Below are positions 7,589 to 15,585 of a stretch of 21,805 nucleotides of DNA, in pieces. The notes under the pieces are model-generated. The model did not search any database and had not been told where the DNA came from. It worked only from the letters and a program-made list of their open reading frames with translations. Within the stretch, counting starts at the first letter, position 1; every line of letters starts with the position of its first letter. The position numbers and the translations under genes are program-made. The stretch covers positions 1 through 21,805 of the forward strand of contig JBJXHH010000229.1 in assembly GCA_046160675.1 (NCBI GenBank). Direction: 5' to 3'. Source of the DNA: JACMJP01 sp046160675. GTDB lineage: Bacteria; Bacteroidota; Bacteroidia; Chitinophagales; BACL12.

Positions 7589-8605
7589 TTTTAACTCAAC
7601 GTATACAGGCAAATGATCAGAATATCCACTATAATATTTTGTTCCTGAAAAACTTCTGCTGGGTGACTTGCCGTATTGCGGGTGGTTGTACATCATGAAA
7701 TCCTGTTGAAAGAATTCAAAAGTATTTTCTTCCACATCTAAATTCCTTCCATCGAGCAAACTTTTTGAAACAATAATCTGATCCAAAGCCTGCCAGTTGC
7801 CTTTATAGTTATAACTGCCTTCCCCTTTTTTTTGTTTTTCAAAAGCAAGGCCAACTAACCTTTCAGAAGAATTATTTGCGTCTAATTCTTGTACATACAA
7901 TATCTGTGAAATACTTTTATCAAAAGGAGTATCATTAAAATCACCCATGATAATGATGTTCGGATTTTTTAGTTCTGCGAACAATGAGTCAACCACTTTC
8001 TTTAGAGTTTGGGCGGCAGCAGCTCTTTTCGGCGCTGAAACCTCTTCACCTTCTACTCTGCTAGGCCAATGATTTACATAGACATTCAAAGGTTCTTTTT
8101 TGCCATTGATTGTCAGCTCTCCATAGACAAACAAAATGTCCCGGGTGTAATCAACTGTCTCACCGGGTAAGTTCACTGTGATGGGGAAATATTTTTTTGG
8201 AGTAAACAAAGCTGCATTATACAGCAGAGCAACATCTATCCCCCTTTCATCCGGTGAATTAAAATGAATGTATTTATAATTCCCCTCACTTATGCTTTTT
8301 TCTGCTATCAAATCATCCAATACATTTCTATTTTCAACTTCACAAACCCCTACTAACACCGGCATTCCCGCTGTAGTGATCACTTTTGCAATATTCAGCA
8401 GTTTTTCATGATACTTTTCAGCATTCCAATTTCTGTCAGCAGTGGGTAAAAATGTTTCGTCATCTTTTTCCGGATCATTTATCGTGTCATATAAATTTTC
8501 AAGATTATAAAACATGACGCCTGTGGAAGATGCGGTATTTTGTGCAGCACAGGAAACGAAGAAAATACAAAAAGAAAAAATAACTAACAACACTGAACTC
8601 TTCAT
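7580..8605 (-). CDS. Lipoprotein of the endonuclease/exonuclease/phosphatase (EEP) family
   Basis: This 341-residue protein has an N-terminal signal with a lipobox-like FVSC ending at Cys19, so it is probably a lipid-anchored envelope protein. The EEP (DNase I-like) core is recognisable: FYNLENLYDT, CEVENR with metal-binding Glu89, RGIDVALLYN, VNHWPSR with Asn178 and His179, IIMGDFNDTP (Asp222, Asn224), and SDHLPV near the C-terminus (Asp330, His331). Such proteins are metal-dependent phosphoesterases acting on nucleic acids, inositol phosphates or other phosphodiesters; which substrate applies here cannot be told. The start lies 15 bases after the sucB stop on the same strand, so it is probably transcribed with sucA-sucB. 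The 3' end overlaps the mevalonate kinase gene. Confidence 0.9.
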   Translation of the reverse strand: MKSSVLLVIFSFCIFFVSCAAQNTASSTGVMFYNLENLYDTINDPEKDDETFLPTADRNWNAEKYHEKLLNIAKVITTAGMPVLVGVCEVENRNVLDDLIAEKSISEGNYKYIHFNSPDERGIDVALLYNAALFTPKKYFPITVNLPGETVDYTRDILFVYGELTINGKKEPLNVYVNHWPSRVEGEEVSAPKRAAAAQTLKKVVDSLFAELKNPNIIIMGDFNDTPFDKSISQILYVQELDANNSSERLVGLAFEKQKKGEGSYNYKGNWQALDQIIVSKSLLDGRNLDVEENTFEFFQQDFMMYNHPQYGKSPSRSFSGTKYYSGYSDHLPVYVELKLF

Positions 8606-8620
8606 ATATACTCAACAATT

Positions 8621-9835
8621 TTACATTTCTAATAATAATTCAACAGGATCTTTTCCAAACAACAACTGTTCAGGTTTTTCCAATTGTTCTTTTACCCTTA
8701 CTAAAAAACTTACTGACTCTTTACCATCAATGATGCGATGATCATAACTCAAGGCAAGATACATCATAGGCTTGATTACAACCTGCCCATTCAAAGCGAC
8801 GGGCCTTTCCTGGATCTTATGCATGCCGAGGATAGCTGATTGCGGCGCATTAATAATTGGTGTACTCATCAGGGAACCGAAAACTCCACCATTAGTGATT
8901 GTAAATGTACCGCCCTGCATTTCCTCAAGTGTTAGATTTCCATCCCTTCCTTTTGTTGCAAGTTCTTTTATCTTTAGCTCAACTTCCGCCATACTTAGGC
9001 TTTCTGCGTTACGCACAACAGGAACTACTAAACCCTTTGGCGTTGAAACTGCAATAGAAATATCACAGAAGTCATTGAACACAACAGAGTCTTCATGAAA
9101 GTAAGCATTCACACTGGGGAAATCCATCAATGCATTGCAACATGCTTTCACAAAAAAACTCATAAAGCCTAAACCAACACCGTACTTCTTTTCAAAATTC
9201 GCTTTGTATTTTTCTCTTATTACCATAATGGCACTCATATCAGCCTCATTAAAAGTTGTAAGCATAGCCGTTTCGTTTTTCACACTCACCAATCTTTTAG
9301 CTATGGTTTTCCTGAGTTTGGAAATTTTTTCTTCCCTTTGGTTCCTTGTTTCTCTTTTAGTTGCAGCAAGTATTTCTTTTGCTGATGCTCCGTTCTTAAT
9401 ATAGTTGAGTATATCATCTTTTGTTATCCGACCCCCGGCACCAGTTCCTGAGATCCTATTCAGGTCAACATTATTTTCTTTAGCAATATTTTCAGCCAAT
9501 GGTGTGATAGGGATTGAAGATTCTTTTGCTGATGCTTTTACTTCCTGTGTTTTGGCTTCCGGCTCTTTATCTTCAACTTTCTTTTCAACCTTTGCGCCTT
9601 CCATCACTTCGATGCTTGCAATCACATCCCCTATTTTCAGTTCGCTCCCTTCTGCTGCGATCAACTTTATCTTCCCTGGTTTTTCTGCAGGAAATTCAAG
9701 TGTTGCTTTATCACTTTCAAACTCACAAAGTGATTGATCGAGTTCAACAAAATCTCCGTCTTTCACCAGCCATTTTGAAAGCGTTACTTCATTGATTGAT
9801 TCTCCAATAGTAGGGACTTTGAGTTCAAGTATCAT
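8621..9835 (-). CDS. sucB: 2-oxoglutarate dehydrogenase E2, dihydrolipoyllysine succinyltransferase
   Basis: This 404-residue E2 subunit carries a lipoyl group between the E1 and E3 active sites and transfers succinyl to CoA. The lipoyl domain covers about residues 1-78, with the modified Lys43 in ESDKATLE. An acidic/Lys-rich linker follows at about 80-107. The E3-binding domain (TPLAENIAKENNVDLNRISG and following) covers about 110-146. The catalytic acyltransferase domain covers about 170-404 and ends with YDHRIIDGK, with catalytic His366 and Asp370. The neighbouring sucA gene fixes the substrate as 2-oxoglutarate rather than pyruvate. The start is six bases after the sucA stop. The E3 subunit is not in the window. 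Confidence 0.96.
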   Translation of the reverse strand: MILELKVPTIGESINEVTLSKWLVKDGDFVELDQSLCEFESDKATLEFPAEKPGKIKLIAAEGSELKIGDVIASIEVMEGAKVEKKVEDKEPEAKTQEVKASAKESSIPITPLAENIAKENNVDLNRISGTGAGGRITKDDILNYIKNGASAKEILAATKRETRNQREEKISKLRKTIAKRLVSVKNETAMLTTFNEADMSAIMVIREKYKANFEKKYGVGLGFMSFFVKACCNALMDFPSVNAYFHEDSVVFNDFCDISIAVSTPKGLVVPVVRNAESLSMAEVELKIKELATKGRDGNLTLEEMQGGTFTITNGGVFGSLMSTPIINAPQSAILGMHKIQERPVALNGQVVIKPMMYLALSYDHRIIDGKESVSFLVRVKEQLEKPEQLLFGKDPVELLLEM

Positions 9836-9841
9836 GATATG

Positions 9842-12562
9842 TTATAACTTAAATGCTTCTTCAATTATTTGTTTTTGTTCTTCAGCATGCACTTTTGCAA
9901 AACCAGTTGCGGGGCTTGCGCTGCTTTTTCTTGTAATCCTCTTTGTGATCTTAGTGCCCAGTAAACTCCAGATATAAAACCAGGCTCCCATGTTTCTTGG
10001 TTCTTCCTGCACCCACATTAGTTCTGCATTTTTGTATTTATCAATCTCTGTATTCAACTGTGTCATCGGGAAAGGATATAATTGTTCAATACGCAGGATA
10101 GCAATATCTTCCCTGTTATTTTTTTGCTGATACTCCAGCAGGTCATAATAAATTTTTCCGCTGCATAGTAAAATTCGTTTCACCGATTTTACATCAGCAA
10201 AATCATCAGCAAGTAATTCATGAAACCTCCCTGAAATTAATTCCTGCACATTACTTTGTACCATGGGGTGACGCAGTAAACTTTTCGGACTCATAACAAC
10301 CAAAGGCCTGCGAAAATCAAAAGCCAGTTGCCTGCGCAAAACATGAAAGAAATTCGCCGGTGTAGTAATGTTTACTACGATCATATTCCCTTCAGCGCAA
10401 AGTTGTAAAAACCTCTCCAGCCTTGCACTGCTGTGCTCCGGGCCTTGCCCTTCATACCCATGCGGAAGAAGCAATACCAGCCCGCTCATGCGCTGCCATT
10501 TGCTTATGCTTGCAGCAATAAACTGGTCAATAATGGTTTGTGCCCCGTTATTAAAATCACCGAACTGCGCTTCCCACAGAATTAAATTATCCGGCGAGGC
10601 AAGCGAATAACCGAACTCAAAACCGAGTACACCGAACTCACTTAGCAATGAATTATATATCCTGAATTTACCCTGCTTATCACTCAAATAATTGAGTCGG
10701 ATATATTCTTCATTTGTATTTTCATCCCGCAAAACAGCATGCCTGTGAGAGAATGTTCCCCTGCGAACATCCTGTCCGCTCATACGAACATCCTTTCCAT
10801 CTAACAGGATGCTTCCGTAAGAAATCAGTTCAGCAAGTGCCCAGTCAACTTTATTTTCAGCAAGAAGTTTTTTTTGTGTTTCAAATAACTTTTCAATTTT
10901 TTTCAGCTTTACAAAACCGTCTGGTGTATTGAATAAATTTTTTGTGATGTTATGAAGGTTATTTGTGCTTATGCTCGTTATCGGTGAATTTGAAAAATCA
11001 ATACTTACATCCAATATTTTTTTCAACTTCCGCCAGGCCTCTTCAGGTGGCTGATATGCATACTCCAGTTTCTTTTGTTTCACAAAATCAAGTCGTTCCT
11101 GTAATTCATTCCAGAAATCTATTTCCATTTCTTTTGCAACCCTCTGGTCAAGTTCATGGCTTGCCATGAGTTTTTCTACATACACTTCCCTCGGGTTTTT
11201 TTTCGCCTCAATCAGTTTATACAAAGTGGGTTGAGTGTATTTTGGATCATCCCCTTCATTGTGCCCGTGCTTGCGGTAACACACCATGTCAACGAAAACA
11301 TCTTTATTAAATTCCTGTCTATATTCAGTTGCAAGTTCACATGCGAAGATCACAGCTTCTGCATCATCTCCGTTTACATGAAACACAGGTGCCTGTACAG
11401 TGGTAGCATAACTTGTGCAATAGTTACTCGTTCTTGCATCATCAAAATCTGTTGTAAAACCGATTTGATTATTAATGACAAAATGCAATGTGCCGCCCAC
11501 CCGATAGCCTTTCAGATTACTCATCTGCAGCACTTCATACACAACCCCCTGTCCTGCAACCGCAGCATCTCCATGAATGGTTACAGGCAGAATTTTATCC
11601 CAGTCTTCATCGTACAACACATCTGTTTTCGCCCGTACAAAACCCTGCATCACAGGGTTTACTGCTTCAAGATGTGATGGGTTGGGAGTAAGTTTGAGAT
11701 GTACTTTTTTACCGGTTACCGTTTCTATCTGTGAAGAATACCCGAGGTGATATTTCACATCTCCATCACCCATGGTAGTATCCGGAATAATGTTTCCTTC
11801 AAACTCATTAAATATCTGCTCGTATGTTTTGCCAAGGATATTTGCCAGCACATTCAGCCTGCCCCTGTGCGCCATCCCAAAAACAAATTCTTCAACACCC
11901 AGCTCAGTTCCTTTATTGATAATTGCATCTAAAGCAGGAATGGTAGTTTCACCACCCTCTAACGAAAACCTTTTTTGCCCGATATATTTTTTGTCCAGGA
12001 ATTGTTCGAAAACAACAGTTTCATTCAGTTTGCGGAGGATGCGTTTTTTTTGTTCTGCTGGAAAGTCAATATTCCTGTTTTCAATTTTTTCCTGCAGCCA
12101 TTTTTTTTCGATAGGATCAATCACATAATCGTACTCAAAACCAATACTTCCTGCATAAATCTTCTCCAGCTTATTCAAAATGTTTTGCAAGGTTTCATTC
12201 TGTAAACCAATTTCAGACGCAACAGCATATGTTTTAGAAAGTTGCTGTTCAGAAAAACCGAGTTGCTCGGGTTTCAGGTTTGCGTTCCTGTCTTTTCTCG
12301 GGCGCAAGGGGTTGGTTTTGGCAATGAGATGCCCTTTTTCCCTGTAAGCAAGTATTGCGTTGTAAACTTTCAGTTCTTCAAACAAATCGCCTGTATGAAG
12401 CGCTTGCTTACCATTTGGGATGAAATTTTGTTGTGCAAAATCAAATCCTTCAAAAAACTTTTTCCATTCAGCATCAACACTTGCCGGGTTGTTCCTGAAA
12501 TTTGCATATAAATGTTCAATATATTGCGGCTCAGCATTACTTATGTAAGAAAACTTATCCAT
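9842..12562 (-). CDS. sucA: 2-oxoglutarate dehydrogenase E1 component
   Basis: This 906-residue thiamine-diphosphate enzyme decarboxylates 2-oxoglutarate and succinylates the E2 lipoyl arm in the TCA cycle. The N-terminal segment NAEPQYIEHLYANFRNNPAS (9-28), followed by AEWKKFF, is the E2-binding region typical of E1o. Family motifs follow in order: MAHRGRLNVLANILGK (230-245), NPSHLEAVNPV (294-304), HGDAAVAGQG (330-339), HVNGDDAEAV (395-404) for thiamine diphosphate and Mg2+, and KHGHNEGDDP (431-440). The C-terminal half has the transketolase-like LLPHGYEGQGPEHSSARLER stretch. The length is normal for the family. It is the first gene of a sucA-sucB-EEP lipoprotein run on the minus strand. Confidence 0.97.
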   Translation of the reverse strand: MDKFSYISNAEPQYIEHLYANFRNNPASVDAEWKKFFEGFDFAQQNFIPNGKQALHTGDLFEELKVYNAILAYREKGHLIAKTNPLRPRKDRNANLKPEQLGFSEQQLSKTYAVASEIGLQNETLQNILNKLEKIYAGSIGFEYDYVIDPIEKKWLQEKIENRNIDFPAEQKKRILRKLNETVVFEQFLDKKYIGQKRFSLEGGETTIPALDAIINKGTELGVEEFVFGMAHRGRLNVLANILGKTYEQIFNEFEGNIIPDTTMGDGDVKYHLGYSSQIETVTGKKVHLKLTPNPSHLEAVNPVMQGFVRAKTDVLYDEDWDKILPVTIHGDAAVAGQGVVYEVLQMSNLKGYRVGGTLHFVINNQIGFTTDFDDARTSNYCTSYATTVQAPVFHVNGDDAEAVIFACELATEYRQEFNKDVFVDMVCYRKHGHNEGDDPKYTQPTLYKLIEAKKNPREVYVEKLMASHELDQRVAKEMEIDFWNELQERLDFVKQKKLEYAYQPPEEAWRKLKKILDVSIDFSNSPITSISTNNLHNITKNLFNTPDGFVKLKKIEKLFETQKKLLAENKVDWALAELISYGSILLDGKDVRMSGQDVRRGTFSHRHAVLRDENTNEEYIRLNYLSDKQGKFRIYNSLLSEFGVLGFEFGYSLASPDNLILWEAQFGDFNNGAQTIIDQFIAASISKWQRMSGLVLLLPHGYEGQGPEHSSARLERFLQLCAEGNMIVVNITTPANFFHVLRRQLAFDFRRPLVVMSPKSLLRHPMVQSNVQELISGRFHELLADDFADVKSVKRILLCSGKIYYDLLEYQQKNNREDIAILRIEQLYPFPMTQLNTEIDKYKNAELMWVQEEPRNMGAWFYIWSLLGTKITKRITRKSSASPATGFAKVHAEEQKQIIEEAFKL

Positions 12563-12582
12563 TCCACTGCCTGTATTGCCTG

Positions 12583-12590
12583 CAAATATC
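12583..12590 (-). promoter_or_regulatory. Possible -7 box for the sucAB operon
   Basis: On the minus strand the bases read GATATTTG, one mismatch from TAnnTTTG. They lie 20 bases before the sucA ATG. The match is imperfect and no -33 element is convincing. Confidence 0.28.
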
Positions 12591-12679
12591 GGGAGATTTC
12601 AGCAGAAGCCTGATATTTTCCAGGAATCGCCCCATCCGGTGCATTATTGTTAATACCTTCATACACACAGGCATTCAAG

Positions 12680-12708
12680 TTGATTTACAGATAGAGAAAT
12701 TATTTTTT
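12680..12708 (+). promoter_or_regulatory. Possible promoter of the DUF1328 gene
   Basis: A TTG at 12680-12682 is followed after 18 bases by TATTTTTT at 12701-12708. This is close to the Bacteroidota pattern of a -33 TTTG and a -7 TAnnTTTG, with the last base altered. The box is 20 bases before the ATG at 12729. Confidence 0.35.
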
Positions 12709-12728
12709 AACTTGTAAAAATTAATACT

Positions 12729-12899
12729 ATGTTACGTTGGGCAGCAATTTTCTTTATTATCGCCATAGTGGCGGCAATATTCGGTTTTGGTGGTATTGCA
12801 GCGGGTGCAGCTTCCATTGCCAAGATCCTTTTTTTCGTTTTTGTAGTGCTATTTCTGCTTGCACTCATTGGCGGATATACAGTATTCAGGAGACGATGA
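12729..12899 (+). CDS. DUF1328 (YtjA-like) small membrane protein
   Basis: This 56-residue protein starts MLRWAAIFFIIAIVAAIFGF and ends YTVFRRR. It has two hydrophobic segments (about 4-22 and 31-50) separated by a small-residue loop, FGFGGIAAGAASIAKI. The layout matches the DUF1328/YtjA family: a short N-terminal MLRW-type start, the central GFGG-x-AAGAA-type motif, and a charged Arg tail. These are inner-membrane proteins of unknown function, often reported as stress-associated. The gene is transcribed divergently from sucA and convergently with the glycosyltransferase gene. A promoter-like box lies 20 bases upstream. Confidence 0.85.
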   Translation: MLRWAAIFFIIAIVAAIFGFGGIAAGAASIAKILFFVFVVLFLLALIGGYTVFRRR

Positions 12900-12906
12900 G
12901 ATCAAG

Positions 12907-12925
12907 ATGGGCAGCTTCTGCCCCA
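12907..12925 (+). terminator. Hairpin between convergent genes, possible terminator
   Basis: GGGCAG at 12909-12914 pairs with CTGCCC at 12918-12923 around a three-base loop. Flanking AT/AT can pair if one C is bulged. It begins just after the DUF1328 stop (12897-12899). There is no T-tract on either side, so terminator function is only plausible. Confidence 0.3.
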
Positions 12926-12961
12926 TTGCGGGCAGTTGATGCTGCATGGTGAAACAGGGCG

Positions 12962-13651
12962 TCACCGGATATATTTTTGATAAAAAAGTTTGATAGTAGC
13001 AGGGTTTGTGCGCAGGCGGAACATGGTGAAGGCAATTATGTTTGCAATCTGAACTTTCAGCCAGTTATTTTTTATGTACTTGCGGGAAGAAACAATAATT
13101 TCTTTACTGATAATTGTAAAAGAATATTTCTTTTTAATACGCCGCACAAATTCAAAGTCTTCCATGATGCAAAACTTTTCATTGAACCCATGCAGCGAAA
13201 GGAAACTTTCCTTTTTAATAAAAAGAGTTTGATCGCCTCCGCCTGATAAACCAAGGAAGTTATATTTATTAAAAAATGCATTTATCCTGAGCCAAAAGTT
13301 CTTGTGATCAAATTGATAACTGTAGCATCCGGCTTCATACCCCTGTTCTATAGCCTGCTGAATATCACTGTAAAATGTATTCACGGGTAAGATATCAGCA
13401 TGCATGAAATACAAAACATCGCCTGTTGCGATAAATGCTGCAGCATTCATTTGTTTTGCCCTTGAAGGTGCAGAAAGTAAAAGTATTTTTACTTGCAGGC
13501 TTTTTACATTCTCAATCGTACCATCTGTACTCCCGCCATCGGCGACTATAATTTCAGTAAGATGCGCATATTCATTTTCCTGTAATATTAAAAGGAGCTT
13601 TCTTAAGCGCTCAACTTCATTGAAAACAGGTATAATTATGCTTATCTTCAT
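12962..13651 (-). CDS. Family 2 glycosyltransferase, TIGR04283-like
   Basis: This 229-residue GT-A-fold protein starts MKISIIIPVFNEVERL. IIVADGGSTDGT (34-45) is the nucleotide-sugar loop. RAKQMNAAAFIATGDVLYFM (64-83) followed by HAD (84-86) carries the metal-binding position. Later motifs are SGGGDQTLFIKKESF and the acidic MEDFEFVRRIKK. The AKQMN-x-AA and GDVL-x-F-x-HAD pattern is typical of the TIGR04283 subgroup. Members often sit near radical-SAM/selenodomain proteins, but none is present here. The acceptor and sugar donor are unknown. The C-terminus holds a weak hydrophobic stretch but no clear membrane anchor. A TATTTTTA box lies four bases before the ATG. Confidence 0.9.
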   Translation of the reverse strand: MKISIIIPVFNEVERLRKLLLILQENEYAHLTEIIVADGGSTDGTIENVKSLQVKILLLSAPSRAKQMNAAAFIATGDVLYFMHADILPVNTFYSDIQQAIEQGYEAGCYSYQFDHKNFWLRINAFFNKYNFLGLSGGGDQTLFIKKESFLSLHGFNEKFCIMEDFEFVRRIKKKYSFTIISKEIIVSSRKYIKNNWLKVQIANIIAFTMFRLRTNPATIKLFYQKYIR

Positions 13652-13655
13652 GCGC

Positions 13656-13663
13656 TAAAAATA
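13656..13663 (-). promoter_or_regulatory. Possible -7 box for the glycosyltransferase gene
   Basis: On the minus strand the bases read TATTTTTA, one mismatch from TAnnTTTG, only four bases before the ATG at 13651. If used, the transcript would have almost no leader. Confidence 0.28.
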
Positions 13664-13750
13664 GAGTCAGGCTACGAAAAATAAAAATCAAATTTCTAAA
13701 TCCAGCATGGAATTTTGTTCGTACTTATTTTTTAAGTGAATTGCAATATT

Positions 13751-14494
13751 ATGTTTAAATATATCCTTGTTTTTTTATTTGCATTATATCAAAATATTTC
13801 ATCGGCTCAGCAGCCTGCAGGCATCCATACTGCCTGGGACAGCTTGTTACAAAAACATGTAACCCCGCAAGGGATAGTTGATTACAAAGGGTTTATTCAA
13901 GATTCCGTTTTGTTAAACAACTACCTGAATACACTCAGCGCCAACCCACCAGATGAAACTTCCTGGGGCAAAAATGAACAAATGGCATTTTGGATAAATG
14001 CATACAATGCCTTTACTGTGCAGCTCATTATCAGAAATTATCCTTTGAAAAGCATAAAAGATATTGGCGGAAGTGTGTACCGGGTAAATACAACCTGGGA
14101 TATAAAATTTATTATCATTGGAAATGAAACACTTGACCTGAATAATATTGAACATCAGAAACTGCGAAAACAATTTGATGAGGCTAGGATTCATTTTGCT
14201 GTTGTGTGCGCCTCTAAATCATGCCCGATACTTATGAATACTGCATATACCGGGGAGAACCTGGAGGCGCAGTTAAATACTGCCGGAAAAGTTTTTCTTG
14301 CTGATAATTACAGGAACCAGGTGGATGCTCAAAACCCGAAACTGAGCATGTTATTCAAATGGTATAAAATGGATTTTACAAAAGACACATCTATTATAAA
14401 CTACATAAATCAGTTTTCAAATGTGCAGATCAGTGAGGATGCCAGTATAGAATATCTCGAATATGACTGGGGTTTAAATGAAGCACAGGAATGA
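13751..14494 (+). CDS. Exported DUF547 domain protein
   Basis: With the ATG at 13751 this protein has 247 residues. It begins MFKYILVFLFALYQNISSAQ, a cleavable signal peptide probably cut after SSA. The DUF547 domain follows: VTPQGIVDYKGF, MAFWINAYNAFTVQLI, NYPLKSIKDIGG and WDIKFIIIGNETLDLNNIEH. Then come ARIHFAVVCASKSCP, with its conserved His and Cys residues, and the acidic tail YLEYDWGLN. The family is widespread in exported bacterial proteins and its biochemical role is not established. A GTG at 13736 would add five residues before the signal peptide and is less likely. The gene stands alone: the glycosyltransferase is divergent and a repeat-rich intergenic region follows. Confidence 0.88.
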   Translation: MFKYILVFLFALYQNISSAQQPAGIHTAWDSLLQKHVTPQGIVDYKGFIQDSVLLNNYLNTLSANPPDETSWGKNEQMAFWINAYNAFTVQLIIRNYPLKSIKDIGGSVYRVNTTWDIKFIIIGNETLDLNNIEHQKLRKQFDEARIHFAVVCASKSCPILMNTAYTGENLEAQLNTAGKVFLADNYRNQVDAQNPKLSMLFKWYKMDFTKDTSIINYINQFSNVQISEDASIEYLEYDWGLNEAQE

Positions 14495-14575
14495 TCTCGG
14501 ACTTTGAAAAATATTGATTCAATGATGCCTTTGTTAAACAGTTCGAGGCTAGGTATGTTTTAGCTAGATAAGAAA

Positions 14576-14635
14576 CACTATCTCTGTCGCAAGTTTACAA
14601 CTTGTGCCTTTTGATAGGTAATGTGATTGTTTTGC
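14576..14635 (+). repeat. Imperfect 60-base direct repeat, copy A, with hairpin
   Basis: This segment aligns without gaps to 15586-15645, with 45 of 60 bases identical by hand count and 33 of 42 identical in the 3' part. It contains a perfect six-base inverted repeat, CAAGTT (14590-14595) and AACTTG (14599-14604), around the loop TAC. It lies between the DUF547 gene and the lipoprotein gene. The two copies bracket the lipoprotein/109-residue gene pair. Confidence 0.7.
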
Positions 14636-14663
14636 ACATAGCGCAATCTAACAAGTGTTTACC
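14617..14663 (+). other. Nested inverted repeats downstream of copy A
   Basis: GGTAA (14617-14621) can pair with TTACC (14659-14663). Inside it, GATTG (14625-14629) can pair with CAATC (14644-14648). Together with the CAAGTT hairpin this makes the first half of the 270-base gap after DUF547 unusually fold-prone. It could be a structured RNA, a REP-like element or chance. Confidence 0.35.
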
Positions 14664-14700
14664 TTACCACTTCTCTTTAGTCCTGCTAATCTTCATTCCC

Positions 14701-14708
14701 TATCTTTA
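14701..14708 (+). promoter_or_regulatory. Possible -7 box for the lipoprotein gene
   Basis: TATCTTTA is one base from TAnnTTTG and lies 56 bases before the ATG at 14765. The surrounding 14 bases (14694-14707, cattccctatcttt) are identical to those upstream of the metB-like gene at 15738-15751. Confidence 0.42.
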
Positions 14709-14764
14709 CCATCAAGGAGTTATTCTGATTTTATCAAAATTTGCCAAAACCTAAATAGAACATT

Positions 14765-15217
14765 ATGAAAAAATCAATATCTACAAGTAAGTTTTGGGTA
14801 TTAATATTCGTTATCCTATCTTCCTGTTCTACAACAGCTTTATTTGATTCCTATTCTTATAAAGAAACTATATCAGCTAAAGTAGACGCTCTTGCCTTAA
14901 TGGACAAAGCCATTGAAAGCTATCAGTTACATAAGAATGAAGTAGAAAAATTAAGAATAGAAATGGAAAAAGTATATCAATACGAAAAGAATAGAACAGG
15001 AAATATAGAAACAACTAAAATGTGGGAGCTAATATTAAGTGAAGAAAAAAATTTGTACGGAGGGTTCATAAAAAAATGGAAAGAGAAAGATTCTGTAAGT
15101 GTGGTTTTCGTTACTGAAGCAAAGGGACAGGTAGAAAAAGCATTTGATATTATCATTGACTTAGAAAATAAAAAGATAAAAAAAGCCGATGCAAATGCAT
15201 TTATTAATAACAATTAA
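14765..15217 (+). CDS. Small lipoprotein, function unknown
   Basis: This 150-residue protein begins MKKSISTSKFWVLIFVILSSCS, a lipoprotein signal peptide with Cys21 as the likely lipidated residue. The mature part is highly charged and mostly helical: KVDALALMDKAIESYQLHKN and on to EMEKVYQYEKN look like a coiled coil (about residues 38-75). A second amphipathic stretch, VEKAFDIIIDLENKKIKKAD, lies near the C-terminus. I do not recognise a family. The coding sequence is very A-rich (15 G+C in the 60 bases 14941-15000). The next gene begins nine bases after the stop, so the two form a unit. Both lie between two direct-repeat copies, which could mean acquisition as a cassette; that is inference. 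Confidence 0.8.
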   Translation: MKKSISTSKFWVLIFVILSSCSTTALFDSYSYKETISAKVDALALMDKAIESYQLHKNEVEKLRIEMEKVYQYEKNRTGNIETTKMWELILSEEKNLYGGFIKKWKEKDSVSVVFVTEAKGQVEKAFDIIIDLENKKIKKADANAFINNN

Positions 15218-15226
15218 AACAACCAT

Positions 15227-15556
15227 ATGACAAACTTTGATCAAATATTTGATGAGCTTATTACCAAGACAAAGGAACTGATAGCATTAACAGTTAAAAA
15301 TTATATTTCCCAGGCAGAGGCTGATACTACAAGATTTCTTAATGAGTCGAAAAACAAGTTTGAGAAATGGGCAAAATTATTACTTGAAAAGCGGCTTAGC
15401 ATTGATGAATTTGAGTGGTTAATTCAAAGCCAAAAGGACCTATTGACCATGGAAGCCCTAAAACAAGCGGGCTTAGCGAAAATAAGGATAGATCAATTTA
15501 AAAACAGCTTGCTAAATCTTGTAACAGATGTAATTCTTGCGGCGATTCCTTTATAA
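15227..15556 (+). CDS. Small helical protein, function unknown
   Basis: This 109-residue protein has no signal peptide and no recognisable catalytic motif. It is predicted by eye to be almost entirely helical: DQIFDELITKTKELIALTVK, then a charged middle with SKNKFEKWAKLLLEKRLSID and EFEWLIQSQKDLLTMEALKQ, and a hydrophobic C-terminal helix, NSLLNLVTDVILAAIPL, that could associate with membrane or a partner. It begins nine bases after the lipoprotein stop and is probably its functional partner. I do not recognise the family. Its ATG is well placed and the frame is clean, so I am fairly sure it is a real gene. Confidence 0.75.
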   Translation: MTNFDQIFDELITKTKELIALTVKNYISQAEADTTRFLNESKNKFEKWAKLLLEKRLSIDEFEWLIQSQKDLLTMEALKQAGLAKIRIDQFKNSLLNLVTDVILAAIPL

Positions 15557-15585
15557 AAATATCCTAGTTTGCATCCTTGCAGACT

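Noticed and set aside
11156..11677. Plus-strand open frame of 173 codons inside sucA
   Set aside because: It lies fully antisense to the well-supported 2-oxoglutarate dehydrogenase E1 gene and has a Cys/His/Phe-rich composition typical of shadow frames.
14765..15556. Known toxin-antitoxin or phage origin for the lipoprotein/109-residue pair
   Set aside because: The first product has a lipoprotein signal peptide and neither shows a toxin, antitoxin, DNA-binding or phage structural motif. Only the neutral 'unknown pair' is supportable.
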